A DNA stretch of 64,000 bases from Acidobacteria bacterium UBA7540 (lineage in GTDB: Bacteria; Acidobacteriota; Terriglobia; UBA7540), in contig DLMI01000221.1 of NCBI GenBank assembly GCA_002478145.1, forward strand, positions 66,807 through 130,806, in the 5' to 3' direction. Of this stretch, positions 28,600-36,841 are shown one piece after another. A program made the position numbers and the translations under genes. How positions within the stretch are numbered: position 1 is the first letter of the stretch; each line of letters opens with the position of its first letter. The notes beneath the pieces were generated by a model. That model was not told where the DNA came from, searched no databases, and worked only from the letters and a program-made list of their open reading frames with translations.

Positions 28600-29430
28600 A
28601 TGGATCGGATAGTGCCAGACCGGGCGCAGCAGGACGCGACGAGCACGCGGATAATCTTTTCCAACACTCGGTCGCGTACGGAGGCGCTCGTTCCTCCTTC
28701 CACAACCGGGGTTTCGCCGGCTGGTGGCCTTCATTCCGGCGCAGCCGCTCGCACTGAGGCTGAATACAGGTTGGTTCGGAGAGTATTTGCGCGTTGCGAC
28801 GGGTTCATTCAGGAGGCCTGCGGCTCGTCATCAGTCCGTCCCGAGTTCCTGGGCGCGTTGACCGCCGGCGAGTCCGGTGGAAACCCCGCGGCTGTCCGTT
28901 TTGAGCCTTCTGTGTATCGCCACTTGAAAGCGGTAGCGGCCGGGGAGTCTCCCCGTTACGTTGGGATTCGTGCCCAGGCGCTTTGCGAGGAACTCGCGGA
29001 GGTCCTCCATCCCAAGACTGGCGAGTTCCACGAGAAGTTTCTCAACTCGCTCTTCACGGCCGGCCAAGCCAGCGAACTTTCCCGCCTGGCGGACGAGGCC
29101 CTGCGGGAGCTGGCTTCTTCGTGGGGCTTCGTGCAGATCATGGGTTTCCACGTGATCGGGCGGCACGGCACTGTGCGTGACCTCCTCGAGCCGCGATTTC
29201 ATTATCACTTAGCAATCCAACTGCTTGCTGAATTCGCTGCGAGCTACCAGCTTGACCTCGCCCGCGAATTTGAGGAGTTGTTCCGCTGCTGGAACACTGG
29301 CCGGCCCGATGGCAGGACGGCGGATCCCGCCTACGTTGAAAACGGCCTGATGCGGATAGAGATCTATCGTGCGTTGATGGCTGGGCAGTCAGCGGCGCGC
29401 TTCGGAGATAAGGCCAAGGCGGCGTCGTGA
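28600..29430 (+). CDS. phage endolysin (lysozyme/muramidase-like)
   Basis: A 276-aa protein with an unstructured N-terminus of about 55 residues and then a lysozyme-like domain. RPEFLGALTAGESGGNPAAV contains the catalytic Glu candidate (ESGG), followed by FEPSVYRHLKAV, SWGFVQIMGFHV and, near the end, RTADPAYVENGLMRIEIYRAL. This is the pattern of the DUF3380/N-acetylmuramidase and lytic transglycosylase group found in phage lysis cassettes. It would cleave peptidoglycan. No signal peptide is seen, so release depends on the holin next door. It is the first gene of the phage-like operon, the same position as the Mu lys gene. Confidence 0.8.
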   Translation: MDRIVPDRAQQDATSTRIIFSNTRSRTEALVPPSTTGVSPAGGLHSGAAARTEAEYRLVRRVFARCDGFIQEACGSSSVRPEFLGALTAGESGGNPAAVRFEPSVYRHLKAVAAGESPRYVGIRAQALCEELAEVLHPKTGEFHEKFLNSLFTAGQASELSRLADEALRELASSWGFVQIMGFHVIGRHGTVRDLLEPRFHYHLAIQLLAEFAASYQLDLAREFEELFRCWNTGRPDGRTADPAYVENGLMRIEIYRALMAGQSAARFGDKAKAAS

Positions 29431-29496
29431 TTCTCCCATGGAGATGGAATTCAGCCACGAGAAGATTTTCGGTTTCGCAGACGACGCATATGACGA

Positions 29497-29530
29497 CAGA
29501 GCGAGATTCCTCGCTTCGCTCGGAATGACA
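29497..29530. repeat. single arm of the GTCATTCCGAG-type palindrome
   Basis: One arm (CAGAGCGAGATTCCTCGC...CGGAATGAC) between endolysin and holin genes; the partner arm is missing. The full element is at 15765-15848, 32584-32706 and 63039-63124. Confidence 0.85.
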
Positions 29531-29594
29531 GGCTCTGAGGGATGAAAGACGAGCGAAACAAAAAGTTAAGAAAGGAAGGTCAGAGAAACGGGCT

Positions 29595-29816
29595 ATGTTG
29601 AAATTCCTCCAACAACTCTTTTCCGAATCGGGTGAGGCGAGCTTCAGTCGCCTCGGAGCATTTGTGGCGCTGGGTTTTGCGTGTGGTTGGATTACCTACC
29701 TCGTATTCCACAACCACATCCTTCCCAGCCTGGAGGGCCTCACGCTCTTTATTGCGGCGCTTTATGGGTTGGGCAAGGCCAACGAAACGCTGCAGCGCAT
29801 TTTGGAGAAGAAGTAA
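29595..29816 (+). CDS. phage holin-like protein
   Basis: A 73-aa protein with two hydrophobic segments (about residues 19-40, LGAFVALGFACGWITYLVF, and 45-61, LEGLTLFIAALYGLGKA) separated by NHILPS, and a charged C-terminus. Size, topology and place between endolysin and spanin fit a class II holin that would open the inner membrane for endolysin. Its stop codon overlaps the start of the spanin gene (TAATG). Confidence 0.75.
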   Translation: MLKFLQQLFSESGEASFSRLGAFVALGFACGWITYLVFHNHILPSLEGLTLFIAALYGLGKANETLQRILEKK

Positions 29817-30739
29817 TGGGAAGCAACCAACCGCTGTCGTTGACAACGTGCTTGGGCAAAATTGGGACCGCAGCCCGGAAACTCGCGAGCCTCAGCCCAG
29901 TGCAGGGGCTCTTGCGGAGCATTCCGGGCCTGCCTACCGCCGCTCTGGCTGGTGTTGTCATCATGTTCTTTGCCTGGTCCTGCGAGCGCCAAGCCCGGCG
30001 GCTTGACACGGTGCAGGCCCAGCAGGTGAAGAAGCAAGCAGCGGCGGAGATCTCCCGGCTCCAACAGCAAGCGGCCGGTGCCCTTCGGGATGCCAAGCAG
30101 AGCGCCCAGGCCGTCCGTGAGCTTGAAGCCCAGCGGCAACAGCTCGCGCGCCAAGCCGAAGGACTGAGTCAAAGTCTTGAGTCACTCCGCAAACAGGAGC
30201 TCGCGCGCGCCGACGAGGTGGCCACTCTTCCCACATCGGAAGTGGTGAGCCGGGTGGCCTCTCGTCTCCAAGAACCGGTGTCAGGTGTCAAGGACCAGGG
30301 GTCGGGGCAGCAGACCCCAAGCCTCCAGACGCTGGCGGCGGGTAATGGCGAGAAACAGCCAGCCCCCGACACCCAACATCTTGTGCCCAACCCCTCTCCC
30401 GCCTCCAGTCCCGCCCTCGTGCTCTCTGACCAGGGCGTGCGGAAGGTTGAGACTGCATTTATCGAGCTCGATTCCTGCCTCCAGCAGACCCAGGTTATGG
30501 GGGAACAGGTCTCCAACTGCGAGCAGCAGTCGAAGCTCAACTCCGCCATCAGTGACCAACAATCCGGCGCGATCGCCAAGCTCAACGCGGCGCTGGCGGA
30601 CAAGGACAAGATCCTGGCCCAGAGCGAGGAAGCGCACCGGGCGGAACTCAAAGCCGCCCGCGGCACTTGGCGATCGCACTTTTTCCGAGCCGTCGAATAC
30701 TTTGCCGGCGGATTCATCGCGGGGGTGCTTGTCCGATGA
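29816..30739 (+). CDS. Rz-like spanin / membrane-anchored coiled-coil protein
   Basis: A 307-aa protein; start ATG 29816 overlaps the holin stop. One membrane helix (about residues 41-58, AALAGVVIMFFAW) precedes a long coiled coil (about 60-150, QQVKKQAAAEISRLQQQAAG and onward), as in inner-membrane spanins. A second hydrophobic end, EYFAGGFIAGVLVR, is unusual. Residues about 155-198 (PVSGVKDQGSGQQTP to PAPDTQHLVPNPSP) are encoded by an in-frame heptad inverted repeat (30280-30395), an insertion between the two coiled-coil parts. No outer-membrane Rz1 partner was found in other frames. Length is about twice a normal Rz. Confidence 0.6.
   Translation: MGSNQPLSLTTCLGKIGTAARKLASLSPVQGLLRSIPGLPTAALAGVVIMFFAWSCERQARRLDTVQAQQVKKQAAAEISRLQQQAAGALRDAKQSAQAVRELEAQRQQLARQAEGLSQSLESLRKQELARADEVATLPTSEVVSRVASRLQEPVSGVKDQGSGQQTPSLQTLAAGNGEKQPAPDTQHLVPNPSPASSPALVLSDQGVRKVETAFIELDSCLQQTQVMGEQVSNCEQQSKLNSAISDQQSGAIAKLNAALADKDKILAQSEEAHRAELKAARGTWRSHFFRAVEYFAGGFIAGVLVR
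30280..30395. repeat. in-frame heptad inverted repeat inside the spanin gene
   Basis: The left arm has units GGTGTCA, GGTGTCA, AGGACCA, GGGGTCG. The right arm, read on the complement, gives GGGGTTG, GGCACAA, GATGTTG, GGTGTCG. It is degenerate but keeps the 7-bp period and the inverted layout, and adds about 40 codons without a stop. Confidence 0.6.
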
Positions 30740-31320
30740 ACCCTCTGGACATCCAACGCGTGGCGCTCTGGTGGGGCCCCGGCATTCTGGTCCTCATCAT
30801 CTTCGGCTACGGTTTTCTCCGTCTGGCGCACTACTGGATTGAGAAGTCCATGGAAATGAAGCGCCAGCAGGTGGACGGCGCCTACGCCCTGGTGCGGCAA
30901 TACATCGAGCAGTTCCTGGGCGCTCAGAGCGGGCAGGCCGACGCGCTATCGCGCCTCGCCAATTCGGTCGAGCATCGCGAGTCCCAGGAGAGCTTCGAGC
31001 ACCAGGAAATCCTTATCGCCCTGAAGGCCCTGCATCGCGATATGAACAACCTGCGCTGCCGCAGCGGTGAGGATTTCTGCACGCTTCGCGCCTCGTCGGG
31101 ATTCTCGGGGCGATGCGACTCCTCTTCCGACTTAAGGCACCTGCTGGAATCCCGCGCGCCGGGGTTCAGCTCATTGTGCCGGCCACCGGAGGCGGCGCCC
31201 GATGCGGCAGGAGTGGAATCGGAAAAAGAGCACTTTCCAGGCCAGAGCGCGGCGGCCTCCGAAGGCTCCCCCATCCACAAAACGCCCAGGCCTGATTCCA
31301 GTCTAGATAATATGTTCTGA
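30736..31320 (+). CDS. membrane-anchored coiled-coil protein, Mu gp25-like position
   Basis: A 194-aa protein from ATG 30736, overlapping the spanin stop (ATGA). An N-terminal membrane helix (about residues 12-31, WWGPGILVLIIFGYGFLRLA) is followed by helical sequence with EMKRQQVDGAYALVRQYIEQ and SFEHQEILIALKALHRDMNN. The tail after about residue 105 is Ser/Pro-rich and low-complexity. Topology and position match DUF2730-type proteins (Mu gp25). The role in phage biology is unknown. Confidence 0.55.
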   Translation: MNPLDIQRVALWWGPGILVLIIFGYGFLRLAHYWIEKSMEMKRQQVDGAYALVRQYIEQFLGAQSGQADALSRLANSVEHRESQESFEHQEILIALKALHRDMNNLRCRSGEDFCTLRASSGFSGRCDSSSDLRHLLESRAPGFSSLCRPPEAAPDAAGVESEKEHFPGQSAAASEGSPIHKTPRPDSSLDNMF

Positions 31321-31334
31321 GGAGTTAATCAATT

Positions 31335-31646
31335 ATGGCCGCTACGGTTCGTCATAAGGAAATCATCCGCGGCAAGATCCTCTACTACCTGGGTCTCATC
31401 TACCCCCAAGCGGCCACCTTGCCGCTTCTTCAGGGCGAACTGGACATCTTTGGCTACCCCGTGCCCTTGGAGGAATTGAATTTCCACATCGCCTACCTGG
31501 CCGAGAAAGGCCTGGTGGCCGTGGAGCGCGTTCGCGGGCCCCGCTCCCGGCGTGAGATTCCACTGGTGAAGATCACGGCCCAGGGTATCGACTATTTCGA
31601 CGGCCGCCTTCCGGCCGATGAAGGCATCTACGTGGAGCCCCGGTAA
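31335..31646 (+). CDS. winged-helix-like protein, Mu gp26 (VpaChn25_0724) type
   Basis: A 103-aa protein: HKEIIRGKILYYLGLIYPQA, then LPLLQGELDIFGYPVPLEEL and HIAYLAEKGLVAVERV, ending LVKITAQGIDYFDGRLPADE. The helix-turn-helix and wing pattern is that of the VpaChn25_0724 family, which sits between gp25 and gp27 in Mu-like phages, exactly as here. It probably binds DNA or aids packaging; unproven. AGGAG is at 31320-31324, 10 nt before the ATG. It overlaps the next start (TAATG). Confidence 0.75.
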   Translation: MAATVRHKEIIRGKILYYLGLIYPQAATLPLLQGELDIFGYPVPLEELNFHIAYLAEKGLVAVERVRGPRSRREIPLVKITAQGIDYFDGRLPADEGIYVEPR

Positions 31647-32419
31647 TGAAAAAGCGCCTCTCTAGCCAAAACGCTCCGGGCGGTGGGGCGGCGGCGCAAA
31701 GCCCGCCGAAGTCGAGCACCGTCCCCTCCCCCGCAACGCAGCAGCCTACAGAAGGGTCTGCCGGTACGGCAAAGACCGTGGCGGCAGGCGGGACGGAAGT
31801 TGTGAACGAGGTCCTCAAGCTCAAGAAGGACGAGAAGGACCTCGTTTACAAGCTGCTCAAAGAGGGCTCGACCTTCGAGGACGTGGTCGAGGCGGTCAAT
31901 GCGCGGGGCGGGCAATGCGTCACACTCAACGCCGTCAAGGCCTATTTTCAAGGCAACCGGGTGCTCCAAACCCAGCGAGCGCGCCGCCAGGTTGAAGATG
32001 CCGAAGCGCTCCTGTCGTCCGTCGACAAGGACCCCAAATCCGCTGAGGCTCGGCTCGCCAGGGCCACGTTCCTGACCGGTTACTCGAGGGTGAATCGGAA
32101 TGCCTCAGTGGTGACTCCGAGGGAAGCCGCGCGCTACCGCATGGAGTGCGAGAATCTGAACCTCAAGCACCAGATACTCATGATGCAGAGGAAAAAGGCG
32201 AAGCAGGATTTGGATTACTCCCGCGCCCGGACACGCTTGATCGAGATCACGCAAGGAAAGATGCAGGGAGACCTTCTGAGGCTGGAGCGCGAGCTCACGG
32301 CACACCAAATCGGCGATCCCCTCGGGCCGGATATATTGCAGAGAATCCAACAGCTTTACGGACTTGCTTGTCAACCATTGCTTTATGAGGAAAGTGCCAA
32401 TGCCTCCGCGAAAGCGTAA
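31646..32419 (+). CDS. Mu gp27-like (DUF3486) putative small terminase
   Basis: A 257-aa protein. After a low-complexity Ser/Thr/Ala/Pro leader of about 50 residues it has a helix-turn-helix-like KDLVYKLLKEGSTFEDVVEA and LNAVKAYFQGNRVLQTQRAR. Long helical sequence follows (NLKHQILMMQRKKAKQDLDY). This matches DUF3486, the Mu gp27 family thought to be the DNA-recognition terminase subunit. The start overlaps the previous stop and the end overlaps the large terminase start by 20 bp, so the three are translationally coupled. Confidence 0.75.
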   Translation: MKKRLSSQNAPGGGAAAQSPPKSSTVPSPATQQPTEGSAGTAKTVAAGGTEVVNEVLKLKKDEKDLVYKLLKEGSTFEDVVEAVNARGGQCVTLNAVKAYFQGNRVLQTQRARRQVEDAEALLSSVDKDPKSAEARLARATFLTGYSRVNRNASVVTPREAARYRMECENLNLKHQILMMQRKKAKQDLDYSRARTRLIEITQGKMQGDLLRLERELTAHQIGDPLGPDILQRIQQLYGLACQPLLYEESANASAKA

Positions 32420-34382
32420 CAACCCGCGGCCTGCCGTCCGACCTGTCGCGAGCGCAGAGAAAGCTACGCGGGCCTCCGAACCTTGCCGCAGGGAAGAGCT
32501 TCTTGCGGCATCTGAAATCCCGGATGTCCAATCGCCCATGACGATTCAGAAATCCAGCAACGAAGCACCCAAACCAGGCGGATGTCATTCCGAGCGCAGC
32601 GAGGAATCTCGCTCTGCACCGAGCTGGAACGGGGATCCAGGCGTACCAAGGGGTCTCGATGGAAGAAAGAATCAGAGCGAGATTCCTCGCTGCGCTCGGA
32701 ATGACAGTGGAGCGACAACCCTCGAACCCATCCCTGAGCCTTTGGGTCCTGCTTTGCAATTACTTCCCTTCCAGCAGCGGTGGGTCGAGGATCATTCACC
32801 GCTCAAGGTCGTGGTGAAAGCTCGCCAGATCGGCTATTCCTTTGCCGCTTCCATCCGCGCCCTCCTGGAATGCCTGAAAAGAAGGACCACCTGGATTTTC
32901 CTTTCCAAGGGCGAGCGGCAGTCGCGTCTGCTGATGGAAAAGGTCCAGGAACACGTTCAGTCCTGCGGGATTCTGGCTCGGGCCTGCGAGTCTACCTTCT
33001 TCGAAGGCACGCTGATCAAGCAATTGGAAGTCCGGTTCGCCAACGGGTCCGTCATCTACGGACTTCCCGCCAATCCCGACACTGCCCGCGGCTACTCCGG
33101 CAACGTCACACTAGACGAATTCGCTTTCCATTCCGATGCCGACAAGATCTACACGGCGCTCTTTCCCACCATCACACGCGGCTATTGCCTCGAGGTCATC
33201 TCGACGCCCAACGGACAGCAGGGCAAGTTCTATGAGATTGCCAAGGCGGCAGGGCTCGTGGAATCGGGAGATCGGGAGATCGGGCGATCGGGTGAACTGG
33301 GGAAAACCGAAAATCAAAAAACGAAACTCAAAAGTCTGGGTGATTTGCGAATTTCGGATTTCGAGTTTCCTGCTCACCCGATCACCCGATCTCCCGATCA
33401 CCCGATTTGGAGTGCCCACTGCTGCGACATCTACGAGGCCATCCGCCAGGGTCTCAACATCGATCTCCACGTTCTCCGCGCCGGTTGTGACGACGAAACC
33501 ACCTGGCAACAGGAGTATTGCTGCCAGTTCATTTCCATCGCGGAGAACTTCATCCCGCCCGCACTCGTCGCCCAGTGCGCAAGCGCCGAGGCCGCAAAGG
33601 ACTGCCCTCCCCAGTTCCTGGCCTCGGCGCCCCGCCGTGATTTGGACTCTCGGCTCCCTGAGCCCCGAGTCCCGGATTCGGAGTTTTACTTGGGCATCGA
33701 TATCGGCCGCCACCACGACCGCACGGTGTTTTGGCTGGATAGCGTCACTATAGGGCCGAGCGGCGCTCGGCCCGAGGCAGGCACGCTATGGCGTGCCCCT
33801 GCGGGGTCCAATGCCGTTCGCCCCGGCGAGGATGGGGGCCGAGCGCCGCTCGGCCCTACGGCGCAAAAAACCGCCGTGGCGCGCCTGGTTCGCACCTTCT
33901 CCAATACCCCCTTCGCCGAGCAACTCGACTTCGCCCGCCAACTGCTTTCCTTGCCCGGCCCTGACGGGCGTCCTCTGGTGCGCCGCGCCTGCATTGACTC
34001 GACGGGCATGGGGGCCCCGTTGGCCGAATCCTTGGAGCGTGAGTTCGGAGCACGCGTGGAGCCTGTCACCTTTACCGCGGCCGTCAAAGAAGACATGGCT
34101 TACCGCGTCAAGAGACGAATGGAACAGCGGTTGGATCTTATTCCCGAGGCCCCGGAAATCGCCCGCGCCTTTGGAGCTGTCAAGAAGCTCGTGACCGTAG
34201 CGGGCAATACCCGCTTCGATGCTGAGCGCACCGACCTCGGCCACGCGGACGAGTTCTGGGCGAAAGCCCTCGCCGACCTTGCCGCCGAGCAGCAGCCCAT
34301 CTCACACCTGAGTGACGGAGTGATCGTGGGCACGCCCAGAGCGGCTTGGTGGACCCCGCAGGCTTTGCCGGCGGAATTTTAG
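32400..34382 (+). CDS. phage terminase large subunit, Mu gp28 type, with inserted palindromes
   Basis: A 660-aa packaging motor. Start ATG 32400 has GAGGAAAG 6 nt upstream. ATPase: Walker A-like KARQIGYSFA (residues 140-149), Walker B VTLDEF (236-241), coupling motif STPNG (268-272). RNase H-like nuclease: Asp434 in GIDIGR, Asp533 in IDSTGMG, Asp617 in GHADEFW. All catalytic positions are intact. Three palindromic elements are embedded in frame: residues about 62-102 (GTCATTCCGAG type), 288-336 (GATCGGGN type, just after the ATPase) and 451-487 (GGGCCGAGCG type, in the nuclease). Without them the protein would be near 530 residues, close to the Mu-type length. Confidence 0.92.
   Translation: MPPRKRNNPRPAVRPVASAEKATRASEPCRREELLAASEIPDVQSPMTIQKSSNEAPKPGGCHSERSEESRSAPSWNGDPGVPRGLDGRKNQSEIPRCARNDSGATTLEPIPEPLGPALQLLPFQQRWVEDHSPLKVVVKARQIGYSFAASIRALLECLKRRTTWIFLSKGERQSRLLMEKVQEHVQSCGILARACESTFFEGTLIKQLEVRFANGSVIYGLPANPDTARGYSGNVTLDEFAFHSDADKIYTALFPTITRGYCLEVISTPNGQQGKFYEIAKAAGLVESGDREIGRSGELGKTENQKTKLKSLGDLRISDFEFPAHPITRSPDHPIWSAHCCDIYEAIRQGLNIDLHVLRAGCDDETTWQQEYCCQFISIAENFIPPALVAQCASAEAAKDCPPQFLASAPRRDLDSRLPEPRVPDSEFYLGIDIGRHHDRTVFWLDSVTIGPSGARPEAGTLWRAPAGSNAVRPGEDGGRAPLGPTAQKTAVARLVRTFSNTPFAEQLDFARQLLSLPGPDGRPLVRRACIDSTGMGAPLAESLEREFGARVEPVTFTAAVKEDMAYRVKRRMEQRLDLIPEAPEIARAFGAVKKLVTVAGNTRFDAERTDLGHADEFWAKALADLAAEQQPISHLSDGVIVGTPRAAWWTPQALPAEF
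32584..32706. repeat. GTCATTCCGAG-type palindrome in frame in terminase
   Basis: Arms GTCATTCCGAGCGCAGCGAG...CTCGCTCTG and CAGAGCGAGATTCCTCG...CGGAATGACA enclose a loop of about 55 nt. Translated it gives [11 protein letters not shown] and SEIPRCARNDS. It lies N-terminal to the ATPase. Confidence 0.92.
33261..33407. repeat. GATCGGGN octad inverted repeat in frame in terminase
   Basis: The left arm has four GATCGGG units (33262-33294); the right arm has four CCCGATC units (33377-33407); the loop is about 80 nt. The reading frame gives SGDREIGRSGE and HPITRSPDHP, nearly the same peptides as the copy in the protease gene. Confidence 0.92.
33750..33859. repeat. TAGGGCCGAGCGGCGCTCGG palindrome in frame in terminase
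   Basis: The outer arms (33751-33774 and 33837-33859) are themselves palindromic (GCCGAGCGGCGCTCGGC) and enclose a GGCACGC/GCGTGCC stem (33780-33797). They translate as GPSGARP and GRAPLGPT. Related copies: 34609-34670 and 37118-37169. Confidence 0.92.
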
Positions 34383-34457
34383 CATTGGCGATTGGCGATT
34401 TCTGATTGGTGATTGAAGAACGCGCAATCGGAAATCACCAATCACAAATCACAAATT
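34383..34457. repeat. GATTGGN heptad inverted repeat (terminase-portal gap)
   Basis: Units GATTGGC, GATTTCT, GATTGGT on the left; AATCACC, AATCACA on the right; about 20-nt loop. It ends 5 nt before the portal start, leaving no ordinary ribosome site. Confidence 0.85.
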
Positions 34458-34461
34458 CCTT

Positions 34462-36237
34462 ATGTCGTTTCTCGAAACAATTCGACAGGTCATAACCCCA
34501 GGGGCTAGCTACCCCATGGTGACGTTGTTCCCTGGCGGGCCCATTGGGAATGACGTGGGGCTGAATCCCGCGGCGGTGCCCGGCGGCGGCGCCGTGCCCG
34601 AGCCGCAGGTAGGGCCGAGCGGCGCTCGGCCCGGCAATGGCGAGGGAGGCCGAGCGCCGCTCGGCCCTACGGCCCCTGACACGTCCCTCCGTGGCGCGGT
34701 CGGTACCGCGAACTTTGCGGGATTCATCCGCGATCTGGGCGAATACAACCCCATCCTTGAAGGCCGCAGCAGCTTCCTGATTTACGAAAAGATGCGGCGC
34801 TCGGATGCGGATGTGCGCGCAGCGTTGCTCGCCTGTAAGCTGCCCATCCGGGCGGCTGACTGTCAGATCGTGCCCGGCCTCAAGGAAAACGAACCGGGGT
34901 TTGACCTGGCAAAAAAGATTGCTGATGAGGTCCGAGAAAACCTTTTGGGTGGCCTCGAATCGCCCACCAGCACGGGCTGCTGGGTGACACAGAACTTCGA
35001 GACGGTGAAAGAAAATGCCCTACTCTGCCTGGATTTTGGCTGCGCCGCGCACGAGGATTTGTGGCATATCGACGGCGACAGAGTCCGGCTGCGCAAGCTC
35101 GCGCCGCGCCTGCCCTACACCTTCTACCGCTACCACGTTGATGACGACGGCGAGTCGCTGCTCTACCTCGAGCAGTACGGATACCGGGGCAACAATTTCG
35201 TTAACGTGCTGGTGCCGGCGGAGAAGCTTGCCTATTTCGTGAACGACATGGAAGGCGCGTACTTCTACGGGCGCTCCGTGTTGCGGGCGGCTTATCAGCA
35301 CTGGTACATGAAGAGCCAGATTTACCGCATCGACGCCATCAGCATCGAGCGCAATGGCCTGGGCGTGCCCACCATCAAGCAAGGCCCCAACGTTTCCGCC
35401 GAAGACCGCAAGGCGGCGCAGCAGTGGGTACAAATGCTCGCCGCGCACGAAAGTACGGGCCTTTCACTTCCCAGTGGCTGGGAGTTCGTGCTGACCGGGA
35501 TCACCGGCCGGATCCGCGACCCGCAGGCTTCCATCCAGCACCACAGTGAAATGATCATGCGCTCGGTGCTGGCAAACTTCCTCTCGCTCGGCACTACGCA
35601 AACCGGGTCGCGCGCCTTGGGCGGCTCGATGCGCGATTTCTTCTATCTCTCGCTCGAAGCGATCTCGCAAAAGATTGACGAAACCATTTCCAACACCTCC
35701 ATCCGGCGACTGGTGAATTACAACTACACGCCGCAGCCCGGTAAGAAACTGCCTTACCCGCGCCTCGTAACCTCGAACATTATCGTGATTAATCCGCTCG
35801 AGCTGCTCGAGGTGGCGAAGGACGTGGGCAAATTCGACGTGGACCTGCTCCAACCGGACAATGACACGGAGAATTGGATCCGCAAAAAGTGCGGCATGCC
35901 GCTCAAGTCGAACACGTCGCGCCCGCGCTGGGCGCCCATCCAGACGCGCCTGCAAGAGCAAGAGGAAGGAGAGTTTCCTGCCGAGCCGGGGACGAAGCCG
36001 CAAGAGGAAGGGCATCCGCAGATCACGCAGATTTCGCAGAGTAGGGGCGGTTCGCGAACCGCCCCTACGAACGGGGGCGCAGCGCGGGCTTCAGAGACCG
36101 TGTCGGCAGAATCTGCGAAATCTGCGGATTCGACCTTCGACTCTCGATCCCGCCCTGGCGGGACTGGCTCTTACGGCCGGGAGGCGCATGCGGATGATCG
36201 CCCCAAAGATGAATGCGGAATAGTGCGTGGTGAATAG
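34462..36237 (+). CDS. phage portal protein, DUF935 (Mu gp29) type
   Basis: A 591-aa protein expected to form the ring through which DNA enters the head. After a variable leader, NPILEGRSSFLIYEKMRRSD and ADVRAALLACKLPIRAADCQ open the portal core. LPYTFYRYHVDDDGE, ISIERNGLGVPTIKQGPN and VLANFLSLGTTQTGSRALGG match DUF935. NPLELLEVAKDVGKFDVDLL precedes the C-terminal domain. Residues about 50-71 are an in-frame GGGCCGAGCG palindrome. The last 70 or so residues are encoded by repeats, including a perfect 28-bp palindrome (36041-36068). In Mu a minor head gene (gp30) follows; here it is absent. Confidence 0.9.
   Translation: MSFLETIRQVITPGASYPMVTLFPGGPIGNDVGLNPAAVPGGGAVPEPQVGPSGARPGNGEGGRAPLGPTAPDTSLRGAVGTANFAGFIRDLGEYNPILEGRSSFLIYEKMRRSDADVRAALLACKLPIRAADCQIVPGLKENEPGFDLAKKIADEVRENLLGGLESPTSTGCWVTQNFETVKENALLCLDFGCAAHEDLWHIDGDRVRLRKLAPRLPYTFYRYHVDDDGESLLYLEQYGYRGNNFVNVLVPAEKLAYFVNDMEGAYFYGRSVLRAAYQHWYMKSQIYRIDAISIERNGLGVPTIKQGPNVSAEDRKAAQQWVQMLAAHESTGLSLPSGWEFVLTGITGRIRDPQASIQHHSEMIMRSVLANFLSLGTTQTGSRALGGSMRDFFYLSLEAISQKIDETISNTSIRRLVNYNYTPQPGKKLPYPRLVTSNIIVINPLELLEVAKDVGKFDVDLLQPDNDTENWIRKKCGMPLKSNTSRPRWAPIQTRLQEQEEGEFPAEPGTKPQEEGHPQITQISQSRGGSRTAPTNGGAARASETVSAESAKSADSTFDSRSRPGGTGSYGREAHADDRPKDECGIVRGE
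34609..34670. repeat. GTAGGGCCGAGCGGCGCTCG palindrome in frame in portal
   Basis: Arms 34609-34632 and 34648-34670 with a 15-nt loop. The left arm is read in the same frame (VGPSGARP) as in the terminase copy, and the right arm as GRAPLGPT. Confidence 0.92.
36015..36135. repeat. compound palindrome at the portal gene 3' end
   Basis: A perfect 28-bp palindrome (36041-36068, centre TTCGCGAA) is flanked by outer arms of the ATCCGCAGAT/TTTCGCAGA type and their complements (36105-36130). Arms of this CGCAGATT family recur at 36804-36830 and 42670-42752. The copy is in frame and forms the C-terminal tail of the portal protein. Confidence 0.8.
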
Positions 36238-36270
36238 TGAATTATGAATTTTGAATTAAGGAGCTGTGAA

Positions 36271-36801
36271 ATGAGAGCGGGATTGGGAAGCCAGGAATCG
36301 GGATTCAAGTGGTGGCTGGTGCTTTTGCTTGCGGCGCTCTATGCGCTCTTTCTGAATCCGCGCTGCTTGCCACCGGTTCACGCGGCAGGGAGGAACGTTC
36401 AGCAACGACCGACCGGCGTAGTGACGGATACGCCTGTCATCACCATCGCGGGCGCCGCGGCGACCACTACGAGCACGCCCACAACGACGGCGCACGAGGC
36501 GCAAATTCAGTGGACGTTTGGCACTGTGACGGGTAATTACACGACGTGCACCGTGCAGGCGAAGACGTCCTACGATGGGGTGAATTATCTCACCCTGGGC
36601 GGCCCCGTCTCAGTGACAGCGACCACAGGCACTGTGAATGCCTGGACGATTATCGAGCAGGCGGGGACGACGAGCGTTACCACCAGCTCGGTCAGCTCGA
36701 GCGCGGCGCTGGGGTTTGGGCAGGCCACGGAATTTACCTTCGCGTGCTCGGGTGGTTATGGAACGAGCGCGCCGGTGACGGTTTCCGTGATTTATCGGTG
36801 A
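36271..36801 (+). CDS. exported beta-rich protein in phage structural operon
   Basis: A 176-aa protein from ATG 36271 with AAGGAG 7 nt upstream. It has an N-terminal signal or anchor (WWLVLLLAALYALFLNP, then PVHAAG as a possible cleavage site). A Thr/Val/Ser-rich beta domain follows (TPVITIAGAAATTTSTPTTT, GNYTTCTVQAKTSYDGVNYL). The second part resembles Ig-like or fibre-type modules of environmental phages. Sec signals are not expected in virion proteins. It is the first of three such genes between portal and protease. No family assigned. Confidence 0.55.
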   Translation: MRAGLGSQESGFKWWLVLLLAALYALFLNPRCLPPVHAAGRNVQQRPTGVVTDTPVITIAGAAATTTSTPTTTAHEAQIQWTFGTVTGNYTTCTVQAKTSYDGVNYLTLGGPVSVTATTGTVNAWTIIEQAGTTSVTTSSVSSSAALGFGQATEFTFACSGGYGTSAPVTVSVIYR

Positions 36802-36841
36802 AATGCGCAGATTGCGCAGGTTCCACAGAAGGAGAATGAGC

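Noticed and set aside
32584..32706. Peptides such as [11 protein letters not shown] as a real conserved domain
   Set aside because: They are translations of a dispersed palindrome also found in non-coding gaps at 15765 and 63039.
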